Shown here piece after piece: positions 1 through 7,403 of a DNA stretch of 10,731 nt. This stretch comes from JAICIG01 sp035532215. GTDB taxonomy: Bacteria > Planctomycetota > Planctomycetia > Pirellulales > JAICIG01. How positions within the stretch are numbered: the stretch's first letter is position 1; each line of letters starts with the position of its first letter. The DNA is taken from the NCBI GenBank assembly GCA_035532215.1, contig DATKRK010000029.1, forward strand, positions 1 through 10,731, written 5' to 3'. The position numbers were made by a program, and so were the translations under genes. A model generated the notes under the pieces. The model saw nothing but the letters and a program-made list of their open reading frames with translations. It had not been told where the DNA came from and did no database searches.

Positions 1-84
1 GGGCCTGCTGATCTACTTCCGAAAAAGCTATGCGGGTCATCCTTGACCACCCTTCCGTCTACGGAGTCATCGAGAATGGGCGTA

Positions 85-375
85 TTAAACCAAACAGCCG
101 CTGTCGTGAAAAGGCATCATTTCGCGCCGCGAGACGTATAATACTCCGTAGGTGAAGGACAAACCATACGGAGCAGTCATAGCAAACAAAGGTTCTCGGC
201 GCAACCCGCCTACTCTGCCAAAAGCCCCCAGAATGCGCGCTGGCACTGTGTACTCCATGTCCCCTAGTATATCCGGCTTGGCACGACTTGCCAACAACGG
301 ATAACGGTTTAGCTGCGGTACATCGTCTTCGGTCAGGAACAACGCAGAACCCGGACACCCACAATTTGCTTCCAT
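85..375 (-). CDS. hypothetical small protein (uncertain ORF)
   Basis: This is a 96-residue ORF that starts with ATG and ends with TAA. I do not recognise a family. It is listed because the translation reads like a real protein: mixed hydrophobic and polar residues and no low-complexity runs, unlike the Arg/Pro/Ala-rich shadow frames around it. Codon third positions are only about half G or C by eye, lower than in the confident genes here. There is no clear Shine-Dalgarno, and codons 2-8 lie inside the left arm of the 354-409 inverted repeat. The start is therefore doubtful, and the ORF may be a remnant or a chance frame. The frame is closed upstream by a stop at 430-432. Confidence 0.33.
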   Translation of the reverse strand: MEANCGCPGSALFLTEDDVPQLNRYPLLASRAKPDILGDMEYTVPARILGAFGRVGGLRREPLFAMTAPYGLSFTYGVLYVSRREMMPFHDSGCLV

Positions 376-409
376 TACCGCGGCAACGCCGATGCGAATT
401 GTGGGTGTC
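354..409. repeat. 16-bp inverted repeat with 24-nt loop
   Basis: The arms are at 354-369 and 394-409. They read GACACCCACAATTTGC and GCGAATTGTGGGTGTC and are complementary at 15 of 16 positions; the odd pair is G-U in RNA. The loop is 370-393. No T-run follows on either strand, so a simple intrinsic terminator is unlikely. It may be a copy of a dispersed palindromic repeat or a processed RNA hairpin. Confidence 0.6.
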
Positions 410-962
410 TGCCTTTGGCGGACGACGCATCAAGCAGGAACAAGGTGCCGCGTTGCTATTGGGAATCGCGCCATCATTCGCGAAACAGCGGCGTTTTGTT
501 GGAGCAGCTAAAGGAGGGCCGCCTCTTCGCGAATGCTCCTCCTCGCCGGACCCAATATAACCGCGCGCCGGCTTGGTCTTGAGCGCAGGCCGCGCGAGAC
601 TTAACTTCGAGCGTTGTAATGCCGCCGGGCGGGCGGCGGAAACGGCCTGATTTCAGAATTTATAGCCGCGGTGGTAAACCGGCTTGGACCAAGCCGCCGC
701 GCGGAGAGTTTTTCGAGAATGGCGCGCCTGAGAGCCGAGAACCGAGCGGCGAATACGCCGAATATTAGCTCTGAAATGAGCCCGGGCGGCCGCCCCCCGG
801 CGACACTCGGCGATCGAAATGCCTGGATTTACCGAGCGGCGCCGCCTCGGCGGACGCCGGAAAGTGCAACACGGCGCCCGAGTATCAAAGCTCATGAGTA
901 TCAGCCATTTTCGGGCCGGCGCCGCGCGAGGCGCGCTCGGAAGAAACCTCGCGGCTTCCGCC
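410..962. other. gene-free stretch
   Basis: I find no convincing gene in about 550 bases. ORFs on both strands here are Arg/Pro/Ala-rich and look like shadows of GC-rich DNA. Small structures are visible: the palindrome TTCGCGAA occurs twice (about 478-485 and 525-532), and there is a short GC hairpin at 621-637 with arms GCCGCC/GGCGGC. None has a T-run or other sign of a defined function. The stretch lies downstream of the chimeric gene that ends at 963. Confidence 0.5.
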
Positions 963-1517
963 TTACAACGCTTCCGTCTCATCGGGCTGCGGCGGAACCT
1001 CGCCGCCCAGCGCCAGCGCGTAGGCCGTGGCGTGGCTGCGGCAGTGGGAGATGCTGACCAGCATCTCGCGGATGCCGCGCTGCTCGACGATGTCGCGGGC
1101 GCCGCCGCGGAGGCCCACGATCGGCCGGCCGCTTTGATCGTTGCGGACTTCGATGTCGCGCCAACTGATGCCCTTCCGCCAGCCGGCGCCGAGGGTTTTG
1201 AGGATCGCTTCCTTGGCGGCCCAACGGCCGGCGAAGTGCTGCGTGGCCTGCTTGCGGCCGTCCGCATCGGCAAAGTCGGCTTTGAGCCGATCCAGACGCA
1301 ATTCGCCTTTGGGCATTTCGCCGCGGTGGCACTCGTAGCAATGACGCTCGAGAAACGGGCGAAAGCGCTCCGCGGCGCCGGCGGATTCATCCTCGGGAGA
1401 TTCGCCGGCGGCCGCGCAGATGCGCAACCCGGCGAGAGCCCAAACGAGCGCCGCGACAACGAACCCGGCGACTCGTCGCGAAGGGCCGGCGATCGGTATC
1501 GTCCATTTAGCGGCCAT
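963..1517 (-). CDS. chimeric protein: PSCyt1 heme domain fused to C-terminal holo-ACP synthase
   Basis: This 184-residue ORF joins parts of two unrelated families. Residues 1-36 form a signal peptide with a hydrophobic core (about 17-36). Residues 51-88 match the start of a Planctomycete cytochrome C (PSCyt1) domain, with FLERHCYECH carrying the CxxCH heme motif (C60, C63, H64) and the typical GELRLDRL. From about residue 88 the sequence is the C-terminal two thirds of holo-[acyl-carrier-protein] synthase (AcpS). It shows AGRWAAKEAILKTLG with the Mg-binding Glu (E103), ISWRDIEV, SGRP and VSISH near 154-158. The AcpS N-terminus with its first Mg-binding Asp is missing, as is the rest of the cytochrome protein, so neither activity is expected. 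I chose the ATG at 1517 because it begins the signal peptide and AAAGGGA lies 13 bases upstream; an upstream in-frame start at 1592 is less likely. DUF1501 lies upstream on the same strand, which fits the PSCyt1 half. Confidence 0.75.
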   Translation of the reverse strand: MAAKWTIPIAGPSRRVAGFVVAALVWALAGLRICAAAGESPEDESAGAAERFRPFLERHCYECHRGEMPKGELRLDRLKADFADADGRKQATQHFAGRWAAKEAILKTLGAGWRKGISWRDIEVRNDQSGRPIVGLRGGARDIVEQRGIREMLVSISHCRSHATAYALALGGEVPPQPDETEAL

Positions 1518-1672
1518 CGGCGGTGAATTCCCTTTGGATCGCGCAGTCACATTCAATGTTCGGCCGGCAGTGGCTCGGCGGCAGCGTGCCACCGCCCGGC
1601 GGGCGTTCGCCGGCCCTCAACAGCCTAACACCCTGGCCGAACGCTTTCAAAGTCGATTCGCGCTGTCGCCGC

Positions 1673-3076
1673 CTACCCGAACAATTCCCTGATCGGTTGG
1701 CCCGTGGTCAAGGCGCGCGTGAGGCCGCTGGCGTCTTGCGGACTGTTGATGGGAATGTCCAGGGCGTGGTAGATGGTCGCAGCCAGTTCTTCGGGGCGGA
1801 CGGGGTTGCTGGTAGGATACTCGCCGTACTTGTTGGACTTGCCGTACACTCGCCCCCCCGCGATGCCCGCTCCGGCCAGGATCGCGGAGAAACACCTCGG
1901 CCAGTGCTGGCGGCCGGGAGGGTCCTGCTTCAGAACGTAGGGCGTGCGGCCAAACTCGCCTGTCACGACGACCAGCGTATTGTCCAGCATGCCGCGCTCT
2001 TTGAGGTCGGAAAGCAATGCGGCCAGCGCCTGATCCAGACGAGGCAAGCAGAACCCCATGCCGTAAGAGCCATTGCCGAAGGCGTTGCCCATGCCCATGT
2101 TTCCGCCGTGCATGTCCCAACTGCTGCTCGGCGGGCCGTTTTTCTCGTGCTCGGCCTGCCCGACCCAGCCGTTGACGGTGACAAAACGCACGCCCGACTC
2201 CACCATCCGCCGTGCGAGCAGCAGGTTCTGCCCGAGCGGATGCATTCCATATCGCTCGCGGACCTTGACCGGTTCGCGATTCATTTCGAACGCTTGCCGG
2301 CCTTCGGCTCGCGTCATGGCCTCGTAGGTTTTCTCGCGCAGGTCGGACCAGTCCTTCATGTTCCGGACCTGATCGAACCTGGCGGACTCCAGCCCGCGGA
2401 GCAACCCCTTGCGCTCGTCAAATCGTTCTTTGTCGTAAGGGTCGTAGATCTGCGGCGGTTTGAATTCTGGCATGGCCGGATGGTTGTCGGCCGAGCCGAC
2501 GAACACGGGCGCATAAGCCGAGCCCAGGTAGCCGCCGATGCCCAGGTTGGGCGCGCAAAACACGGGCGGTCCCACGCATTTGATGAGCCACGCATTGGAA
2601 ACGAAATTGCGCTTGCTGGGTTTTTGTTTGGCGACGAAGGAGCCCAGGTACGGCTGATCGCTCGGCACGCCCTCCTGCACGCGCTTCTCCGATTGGCCGC
2701 TGAGCAGATTGTGCATCGCGTCGAAGTGATTGCTGATCGAGCCCGGATGCGACATGGAATTGATCAGCGTGAAGTGGTCGGTCACCTTGGCCAGTTGCGT
2801 GTGCATCTCATTGAGGAGCATGCCCGGCACGCTGGTGGAGATGGGTTCGTACGGTCCGCGATAATCCAGCGGAGCGTTGGGTTTCATATCCCAGGTGTCG
2901 ACATGACTCGGCCCCCCGCAGAGCAGGACAAAGATGCAAGATTTCTCCGCGGCGACGGCTTTGCCCGCAGCATCGACCTTGTCGCTGCCCATCACGACCC
3001 CCGGCATGCCGAGACTCAGCACGCCTAAACCGCTCGCGATGAGGGCTTGCCGCCGGTTCATTTGGAAATCGTTCAT
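1673..3076 (-). CDS. DUF1501 domain-containing protein
   Basis: This 467-residue protein belongs to the DUF1501 family, which has an alkaline-phosphatase/sulfatase-like fold and is greatly expanded in planctomycetes. Its substrate is unknown. It shows a Tat-like leader with RR at residues 8-9 and a hydrophobic stretch to about residue 29. It also has the family hallmarks GGPSHVDTWDMKPNAP (54-69), a late TGEFGRTP segment (372-379) and a following His (H391) in RQHWP. The length is normal for the family. The ATG at 3076 is preferred because GGGAG (3084-3088) sits 7 bases upstream; longer in-frame starts lack this. Family members are usually paired with a PSCyt1/DUF1553- or DUF1592-type cytochrome protein. 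Here the next gene downstream (963-1517) keeps only the start of such a partner. Export to the periplasm is inferred from the leader. Confidence 0.93.
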   Translation of the reverse strand: MNDFQMNRRQALIASGLGVLSLGMPGVVMGSDKVDAAGKAVAAEKSCIFVLLCGGPSHVDTWDMKPNAPLDYRGPYEPISTSVPGMLLNEMHTQLAKVTDHFTLINSMSHPGSISNHFDAMHNLLSGQSEKRVQEGVPSDQPYLGSFVAKQKPSKRNFVSNAWLIKCVGPPVFCAPNLGIGGYLGSAYAPVFVGSADNHPAMPEFKPPQIYDPYDKERFDERKGLLRGLESARFDQVRNMKDWSDLREKTYEAMTRAEGRQAFEMNREPVKVRERYGMHPLGQNLLLARRMVESGVRFVTVNGWVGQAEHEKNGPPSSSWDMHGGNMGMGNAFGNGSYGMGFCLPRLDQALAALLSDLKERGMLDNTLVVVTGEFGRTPYVLKQDPPGRQHWPRCFSAILAGAGIAGGRVYGKSNKYGEYPTSNPVRPEELAATIYHALDIPINSPQDASGLTRALTTGQPIRELFG

Positions 3077-3282
3077 GCAACAGCTCCCATATCCAGATTG
3101 ACGGTCCAAATTGACGGCTTGAGCGAGGATTTCTATATCAGACGGCCGGTCGAACGGGGGCAACGGATCGGCATGGAAGTTGCCTCAACCATACAGAATC
3201 CCATCGTGTTTTCCAGAGCGTTCCAGCGATACAGATTCTAGCCGATTCGCCTCCGCGACTCCATCTTCCGTCGCATACTCAG

Positions 3283-3302
3283 TCCTCTTCGCATGAAGAG
3301 GA
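3283..3302. repeat. perfect 8-bp hairpin
   Basis: Arms TCCTCTTC and GAAGAGGA enclose the tetraloop GCAT. There is no T-run on either side. It lies in the presumed leader/promoter region of DUF1501 on the minus strand, so it could be an operator or leader hairpin. The role is unknown. Confidence 0.5.
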
Positions 3303-3344
3303 TACGACCGAAGTGCCGAGCACCTCGCCGAGAGAGGGGAGCTG

Positions 3345-3366
3345 AAAAAGCCGCGGCCGGGGCGGC
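3345..3366 (-). terminator. putative intrinsic terminator of the methyltransferase gene
   Basis: On the minus strand GCCGC and GCGGC pair around a 7-nt loop and are followed directly by TTTTT. It lies about 115 bases after the stop of the 3482-4282 gene. The stem is short (5 bp) but entirely G-C. If real, it separates this gene from DUF1501 transcription. Confidence 0.5.
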
Positions 3367-3481
3367 ATGGGCGACAACTCTTGCACATCGGTCCGACACG
3401 CCGCCGCGAGCCTTGCGTGCACAGGACGATGCCCTCCGTGCAGGAAAACGGCGAACCGCGCCCAAGAGAGAACATGAAATG

Positions 3482-4282
3482 TCAATCGCCGCGGAGCGTC
3501 TCTGCCTTCCACAGATAGACGTCGAAGGCGCCTAGCTCAGTATCAACCACGATCTGCTCGTCCGGCTCGATGTCGGCCATCCGGTGCGCGACGGCAATGA
3601 CACGCGCGCCCGGCGGCAGCTTACGGAGTTGCGGCAACAATTGGGCGTTGAGGCGCGGCAGCAGGTAGAGCGTGACGATGGTCGGCCCTTCGCTCAGGTC
3701 GAGCGTGAAGATGTCGCGCTGTTCAATCGTGACCAGCCGCTGGACGCCGTGCTTGCGCGCGTTGGCGAGGGAATCCTTGATGCGTTCGGGATCGATGTCG
3801 AAACCGAACGCCTTGCAGCCGTACTCCTTGGCCGCCGTCACCGGGATGCGTCCGTCGCCGCAGCCGAGGTCCCAAACCACATCCTTACTGGTGACCCTGG
3901 CCAGCCGCAGCAGCGCATCGACCACCTTCTGTGGCGTTGGCTCATATTCGACGTCGGTTATGGGCCGTTTGCCTGGCGCGCGCAGGTCGATCGATTCGAA
4001 GTCGCCCGGCCGAACGTCGATCCGGCGTGTGACCGTTCGCGGCCCGTTTGGGCCGGGAATGATTGCCTTGATGGCGTAGATGTACTTGCCCGGCGACAGC
4101 GGCGGCGACACGAAACGGCGCTTTGGCCCCTTTGACCTCGTCTCCCGACCCTCGATAAACAGCCGGGCGCACTCCGGCAGATAGACCTCGACCCTGACGG
4201 TCTTGCGATACTCCTGAGCGAGCACAGCGGCCGGGATCACGCAGACAAACAGGCCCGCGGCCAGAATCAAGTTGCGCCACAT
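3482..4282 (-). CDS. signal peptide + TIGR03000-like domain + class I SAM-dependent methyltransferase
   Basis: The protein has 266 residues. Residues 1-22 form a signal peptide (hydrophobic core, AVLA before the likely cleavage site). Residues about 29-100 resemble the planctomycete TIGR03000 domain: VEVYLPECARLFIEG, then TRSKGPKRRFVSPPLSPGK. Residues about 114-235 are a Rossmann methyltransferase. Motif I is DLGCGDGR (138-145), an acidic motif II lies in FDIDPERI (161-168), and LYLLP (205-209) is typical of a small methyltransferase family common in planctomycetes. The start at 4282 is well supported by AGGAGG (4290-4295) 7 bases upstream and by the signal peptide; the frame is open further upstream but looks non-coding. 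The odd point is a SAM-using domain behind an export signal. Substrate unknown. It is transcribed alone, away from the Gly-rich gene. Confidence 0.88.
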   Translation of the reverse strand: MWRNLILAAGLFVCVIPAAVLAQEYRKTVRVEVYLPECARLFIEGRETRSKGPKRRFVSPPLSPGKYIYAIKAIIPGPNGPRTVTRRIDVRPGDFESIDLRAPGKRPITDVEYEPTPQKVVDALLRLARVTSKDVVWDLGCGDGRIPVTAAKEYGCKAFGFDIDPERIKDSLANARKHGVQRLVTIEQRDIFTLDLSEGPTIVTLYLLPRLNAQLLPQLRKLPPGARVIAVAHRMADIEPDEQIVVDTELGAFDVYLWKAETLRGD

Positions 4283-4621
4283 GGAAACACCTCCTCTGTT
4301 GAGAGTGTACGAAATCTGGCCTCGGGGAGCGTCTTCGAAACGATGGCGCCTGGTTTCCCAACAGGCTGAAGTCGCCGACGTACGATCAGCGTTGTCAGCT
4401 TCCCCAAATGGGTTGGTCGTATGAACGCCGCGCTGGTTGTCAGCGATGCTGCACAGCGGGTTTTCTGACGGAATCGTAATCTGCTGCGGCGCCGTCGCCC
4501 GTCTAATGAGGTGTGGCACAGAACATGTAGCGATGGTGCTTGCGGACGGAATCTAGCAGGACGTCAAAAAATGTTTGGCCGAGGAGGGGTTCTTTTCGCA
4601 ATATAAAAAAGAGGTGCGACC
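4283..4621. other. divergent intergenic region
   Basis: This 339-base spacer lies between two divergently transcribed genes and must hold both promoters. A TATAAA (4602-4607) lies just before the right-hand ribosome binding site, too close to the ATG to be a usual -10 box. I see no clear operator or RNA gene. Confidence 0.45.
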
Positions 4622-5683
4622 ATGCTTCGAAAATCTTGGATGACCCGCGGCGCATTGGCGGCGGCAATCATCGGTATGACTCTGTCTACGAACGTTTATG
4701 CACACGGGGGAGGCGGCGGCCATGGCGGGGGTGGCGGACACGGCGGGGGCGGGGGGCACGGCGGCGGTTTTGGCGGAGGCGGCGGGTTTCATGGCGGCGG
4801 CCACGGGATGTCAGGTTATCGGGGAGGAGCCGGAAACTTTGCCTCGCGCAATTTCAGCGGCGGATTTCGTGGCGGAACTGGTTCGTTCGCGAATCGATAC
4901 GCTTTTGGATCTTCCGGCTTCAATCGCGGCAATCTCGGCGGCATCAGCGGACGCTACAATTCCGGATACCGCGGACTGGGCGGCCTCGGTTACGGAGGAC
5001 TGGGTTATGGCGGGTTGGGATATGGCGGCCTAGGGTATGGCGGTATTGGCGGCCTCGGTTTCTTGCCGTTCCTCGGCTATGGTTTCGGCGGTCTCGGCTA
5101 CGGCGGGTATGGTGGATACGGCGGCTACGGCGGATATGGGTCGGGCGGCTACTCCCAGCCCGCATACGGGACATCGCAAATGTCATCAGCGGCTGTGGAT
5201 TTCGCCTCGCTGGGCGAACAGGACTTCCGAGCAGGAAAGTACAGCGATGCGGTCAAGGACTGGCAGCACGCCATGGTCGACGATCCGCAGAACGGCGGCA
5301 TAGCAATGCTACTCAGCCAGGCTCTGTTTGCCGCGGGCAGATACGAAGAGGCTGCAGGCGCGACTCAACTTGCCATGCACATGCTGCCTCAGAATCAATG
5401 GGGCGCGGTGGTCGAGCATTTTCGCGAGCTCTACCCGCCGAACCAAGATTACAACCAGCAGTTGCGGTCTCTGGAGACGGCCGTGAAAACTCACGAATCG
5501 CCGGCGACTCGCTTTCTGCTCGGCTTTCAGTATGGATACCTTGGGTATCCCAAAGAGTCGGTCCGCGAGTTGGACAAAGCTTTGAAGCTGAATCCCCAGG
5601 ATCAGATGGCCAAGCAGTTGCGAGAAGTGATGGCCGCGAAACTGCCCGTGGAAAGCGAGCCGGCCAACGCGGCATCTGGTTGA
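4622..5683 (+). CDS. secreted glycine-rich protein with C-terminal TPR repeats
   Basis: The protein has 353 residues. A signal peptide covers residues 1-27 (cleavage likely after NVYA). Then comes a long Gly/His/Tyr-rich region: HGGGGG-type repeats (28-49), Gly/Phe/Arg-rich sequence to about 118, GLGYG pentapeptides (120-140), and GGY tripeptides (159-175). Residues about 190-335 are helical and TPR-like: a unit with GEQDFRAGKYSDAVKDWQ, a second with ALFAAGRYEEAAGAT, and a third ending in VRELDKALKLNPQD. A proline/tyrosine-rich linker sits between the second and third. Such proteins are probably extracytoplasmic, with the TPR part binding partners and the Gly-rich part acting as a flexible or self-associating segment; this is inferred. 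The start is supported by AGAGGTG just upstream. I know of no specific function. Confidence 0.9.
   Translation: MLRKSWMTRGALAAAIIGMTLSTNVYAHGGGGGHGGGGGHGGGGGHGGGFGGGGGFHGGGHGMSGYRGGAGNFASRNFSGGFRGGTGSFANRYAFGSSGFNRGNLGGISGRYNSGYRGLGGLGYGGLGYGGLGYGGLGYGGIGGLGFLPFLGYGFGGLGYGGYGGYGGYGGYGSGGYSQPAYGTSQMSSAAVDFASLGEQDFRAGKYSDAVKDWQHAMVDDPQNGGIAMLLSQALFAAGRYEEAAGATQLAMHMLPQNQWGAVVEHFRELYPPNQDYNQQLRSLETAVKTHESPATRFLLGFQYGYLGYPKESVRELDKALKLNPQDQMAKQLREVMAAKLPVESEPANAASG
4703..5140 (+). repeat. in-gene tandem repeats (HGGGGG, GLGYG, GGY)
   Basis: Three blocks of short coding repeats lie inside the Gly-rich gene. At 4703-4768 are 18-bp units for HGGGGG. At 4979-5044 are 15-bp units for GLGYG with synonymous differences at wobble positions. 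At 5096-5140 are 9-bp units for GGY. The wobble differences suggest that the peptide repeat is under selection rather than a very recent DNA duplication. Confidence 0.75.
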
Positions 5684-6403
5684 TCTTGCTCCGCGGTGTG
5701 ATTTTCTACGCTCTGCTTTTGTGCGGAGCGCCGAGATTTTGGCCGCCGCCATGTTAATGGGCGGGGAAAGACGAATCCTCGCCCTTCGCGGCCTGCGCTC
5801 TTTTCGCCGCCGCTACCTCGGAACACGTGAAACCGCGCAGCGTTCGGAAGCCACGCCTTCAGCGTACCGGGCCAGTGGCCTTGGCGCCAGAATTTTCAAT
5901 CTGTCACCGACTCCGGCGCGCAGTGATTTTCGTTTCCCAGCGAATACGGCGAGTTCTCGGGGCGAACGTTCGGCTTGGGCGCCGAAGCGGTTGTTTTGAC
6001 CAAAGCGTTCTCGAACCTGCAAGGCTTTGCAGCCGTCGGCGCGTAAAACGCGAGCACGGGCGGTGCAGAGACCTGCATGGGCCGCGTCGCGGGAAGGCGA
6101 CAGGTTTCGTCGCAATGGCTTTCGACGGCCGATGCAGATTAGCAGATGTTGGATTTGGCGGTGACCGGCAATTGACCTTGGAAAACTGCGATTGTTTTCC
6201 CCCTCGCGAATTTGTTCCGCCTTTGCCGATTCTCTGACGCAGCGCGGCCGAATCCCGCGTTTCGGTGGAATCCTGCCCGCGAGCGGTTTACAATCGCCCT
6301 CAGCCCGAGCTTGGCGCCGCCGGCAGTTTTGCCTTGGAGCCAAGCAGCTGCGACGTTCGCACCGGGAAAGCGGAAAGAATCGCCAGAAGGGGCGCAGAAG
6401 CCG
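5684..6403. other. gene-free stretch
   Basis: There are about 720 bases between the TPR gene and the nuclease-like gene. Open frames here on both strands have Arg/Pro-rich, unstructured translations and no ribosome binding sites. Visible structures are a possible terminator (5709-5730), a hairpin at 6017-6032 (CTGCAA/TTGCAG, GGCT loop) and a smaller one at 6040-6052 (CGCG/CGCG). The function of these is unknown. Confidence 0.5.
5709..5740 (+). terminator. possible terminator after the TPR gene
   Basis: CGCTCTGC (5709-5716) pairs with GCGGAGCG (5723-5730) over 8 bp with one G-U pair and a 6-nt loop. A TTTT follows at 5737-5740, separated from the stem by six bases. It lies 26 bases after the stop codon. 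The T-run is short and offset, so this is only a candidate. Confidence 0.38.
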
Positions 6404-7300
6404 TTGGACTTCGTCAAGCCGGGGCGAGTCTCGCTCAAATCGCATTCCGAATTCTCCGAGAAGTGGGTGCAGCAGCGGATCATGGATGATCCATCGTTGC
6501 TCGGCCTGGGCGACGTCGAATTGATCGCCGCTGAAAAAATCCAGCCGAGGGCCGGCCGGCTCGATCTATTGCTGTACGACGAGCAGCTCAACCGGCGATA
6601 CGAAGTCGAACTGATGCTCGGCGCCACCGACCCGAGCCACATCATCCGCTCGATCGAGTATTGGGACATCGAGCGCCGCCGCTATCCGGCCTACGATCAC
6701 GTTGCGGTGTTGGTCGCCGAGGACATTACCTCGCGGTTCCTCAACGTCATGGCGCTGTTGGCCGGCAGCATTCCGCTGATTGCCATCCAGGTCGTCGCCT
6801 TGCAAGTCGGAGACAAGATCGCCTTGCACTTTGTCCGCGTGCTCGACCAGACTGCCCTCCGAGAGGACGACACCCATGATTCTGCGGGCGGCGATGGTCG
6901 GGGAGGCGGCGAGACGACCGATCGGGCGTTCTGGCAAGCCAAAGTTTCGCCCGAAGTCCTGGCCCGTTGCGACGCGGTCGCCGAGCTGATGCACGAACTG
7001 ACGGGCGAATCGTATGAGCTGATTTACCACAAGGTCGTGATCGACATCGAGCGCAGCGGCGGCGGCGAGACGCCGATCTGGGTGAATCCGCAAAAGACGC
7101 TCCTGCGCGTCGGCGCCTACGTGCCCGACCCCGAGGCTTGGGCGAAGCGTTTTGACGACGTAGGGCAACTAGCCACGCTTCGGCGCGGCAACAAGGCCGT
7201 GGCGGCTTCATTCAAGCCGCAGGACTTCGACGCCCATCGCGAACTGCTGAAGGAATTCTTTCAGGTGGCCTTAAACGCCGACGGTGCGGCTGTCGAGTAA
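6404..7300 (+). CDS. PD-(D/E)XK nuclease-like protein with DUF5655-like C-terminus
   Basis: This 298-residue protein resembles an uncharacterised bacterial family often seen near restriction genes. Numbered from the TTG at 6404, the conserved core runs from about residue 17 (EKWVQQRI) to 135. It includes GRLDLLLYD (51-59), YEVEL (66-70), SHIIRSIEYWDIE (78-90) and LVAEDITSRFLNV (103-115). Asp54 and Glu67 are placed like the acidic residues of a PD-(D/E)XK fold, but the next motif is E-V-E, so the usual lysine is missing. A linker rich in Gly and Asp (about 153-172) leads to a C-terminal domain I take as DUF5655-like (about 185-290). The start is uncertain: there is no ATG before residue 27. 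TTG 6404 has GAAGGGG 11 bases upstream; the frame is open to TTG 6212, but that extension looks non-coding. The truncated restriction gene begins 22 bases downstream, suggesting a former operon. Confidence 0.75.
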   Translation: MDFVKPGRVSLKSHSEFSEKWVQQRIMDDPSLLGLGDVELIAAEKIQPRAGRLDLLLYDEQLNRRYEVELMLGATDPSHIIRSIEYWDIERRRYPAYDHVAVLVAEDITSRFLNVMALLAGSIPLIAIQVVALQVGDKIALHFVRVLDQTALREDDTHDSAGGDGRGGGETTDRAFWQAKVSPEVLARCDAVAELMHELTGESYELIYHKVVIDIERSGGGETPIWVNPQKTLLRVGAYVPDPEAWAKRFDDVGQLATLRRGNKAVAASFKPQDFDAHRELLKEFFQVALNADGAAVE

Positions 7301-7322
7301 AGCGAACAGGACCAAGTCCCTC

Positions 7323-7403
7323 ATGGCCAATCCCTTCTTCGAACACCCGATCCTGAACTCGCCCTACGAGTGCCCGCAACGGCATTGGGAGTTGGATCGA
7401 GAG
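7323..7403 (+). pseudogene. N-terminal fragment of a large restriction endonuclease/helicase
   Basis: The first 27 codons (MANPFFEHPILNSPYECPQR, then HWELDRE) match from memory the highly conserved start of a roughly 1000-residue type III-like restriction/DEAD helicase family (BPTD_3080-type). After DRE the frame loses similarity and runs on as unrelated residues to a stop at 7602-7604. The rest of the gene is absent. It follows the nuclease-like gene by 22 bases on the same strand. The break coincides with the start of the excisionase-like fragment in another frame, so this is the left side of a recombination junction. Confidence 0.65.

Larger units (their letters stand above)
3077..3481. 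other. intergenic region with two hairpins
   Basis: There are about 400 bases between DUF1501 and the methyltransferase gene. I see no gene here. The region holds a likely minus-strand terminator at 3345-3366 and a perfect hairpin at 3283-3302 (arms TCCTCTTC/GAAGAGGA, GCAT loop). The promoter of DUF1501 should lie between the terminator and 3090, but I cannot point to convincing -35/-10 boxes. Confidence 0.5.

Noticed and set aside
2..46. Possible C-terminus of an upstream plus-strand gene (GLLIYFRKSYAGHP then TGA)
   Set aside because: Only 14 residues are visible; they look natural but cannot be supported without the sequence to the left.
653..1459. Long minus-strand frame overlapping the chimeric gene
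   Set aside because: Arg/Ser/Ala/Pro-rich shadow frame of GC-rich coding DNA; no start signal or family features.
1523..3028. 501-residue open frame on the plus strand opposite DUF1501
   Set aside because: It is the antisense shadow of a clearly conserved DUF1501 gene; the translation has no recognisable motifs.
4540..5757. 405-residue plus-strand frame across the Gly-rich gene
   Set aside because: Arg/Trp-rich out-of-frame reading of glycine codons; the 4622 frame has the signal peptide and TPR motifs.
5813..6445. 210-residue minus-strand frame in the gap before the nuclease-like gene
   Set aside because: Arg-rich, no ribosome binding site, no motif, and it overlaps the start of a better supported gene.
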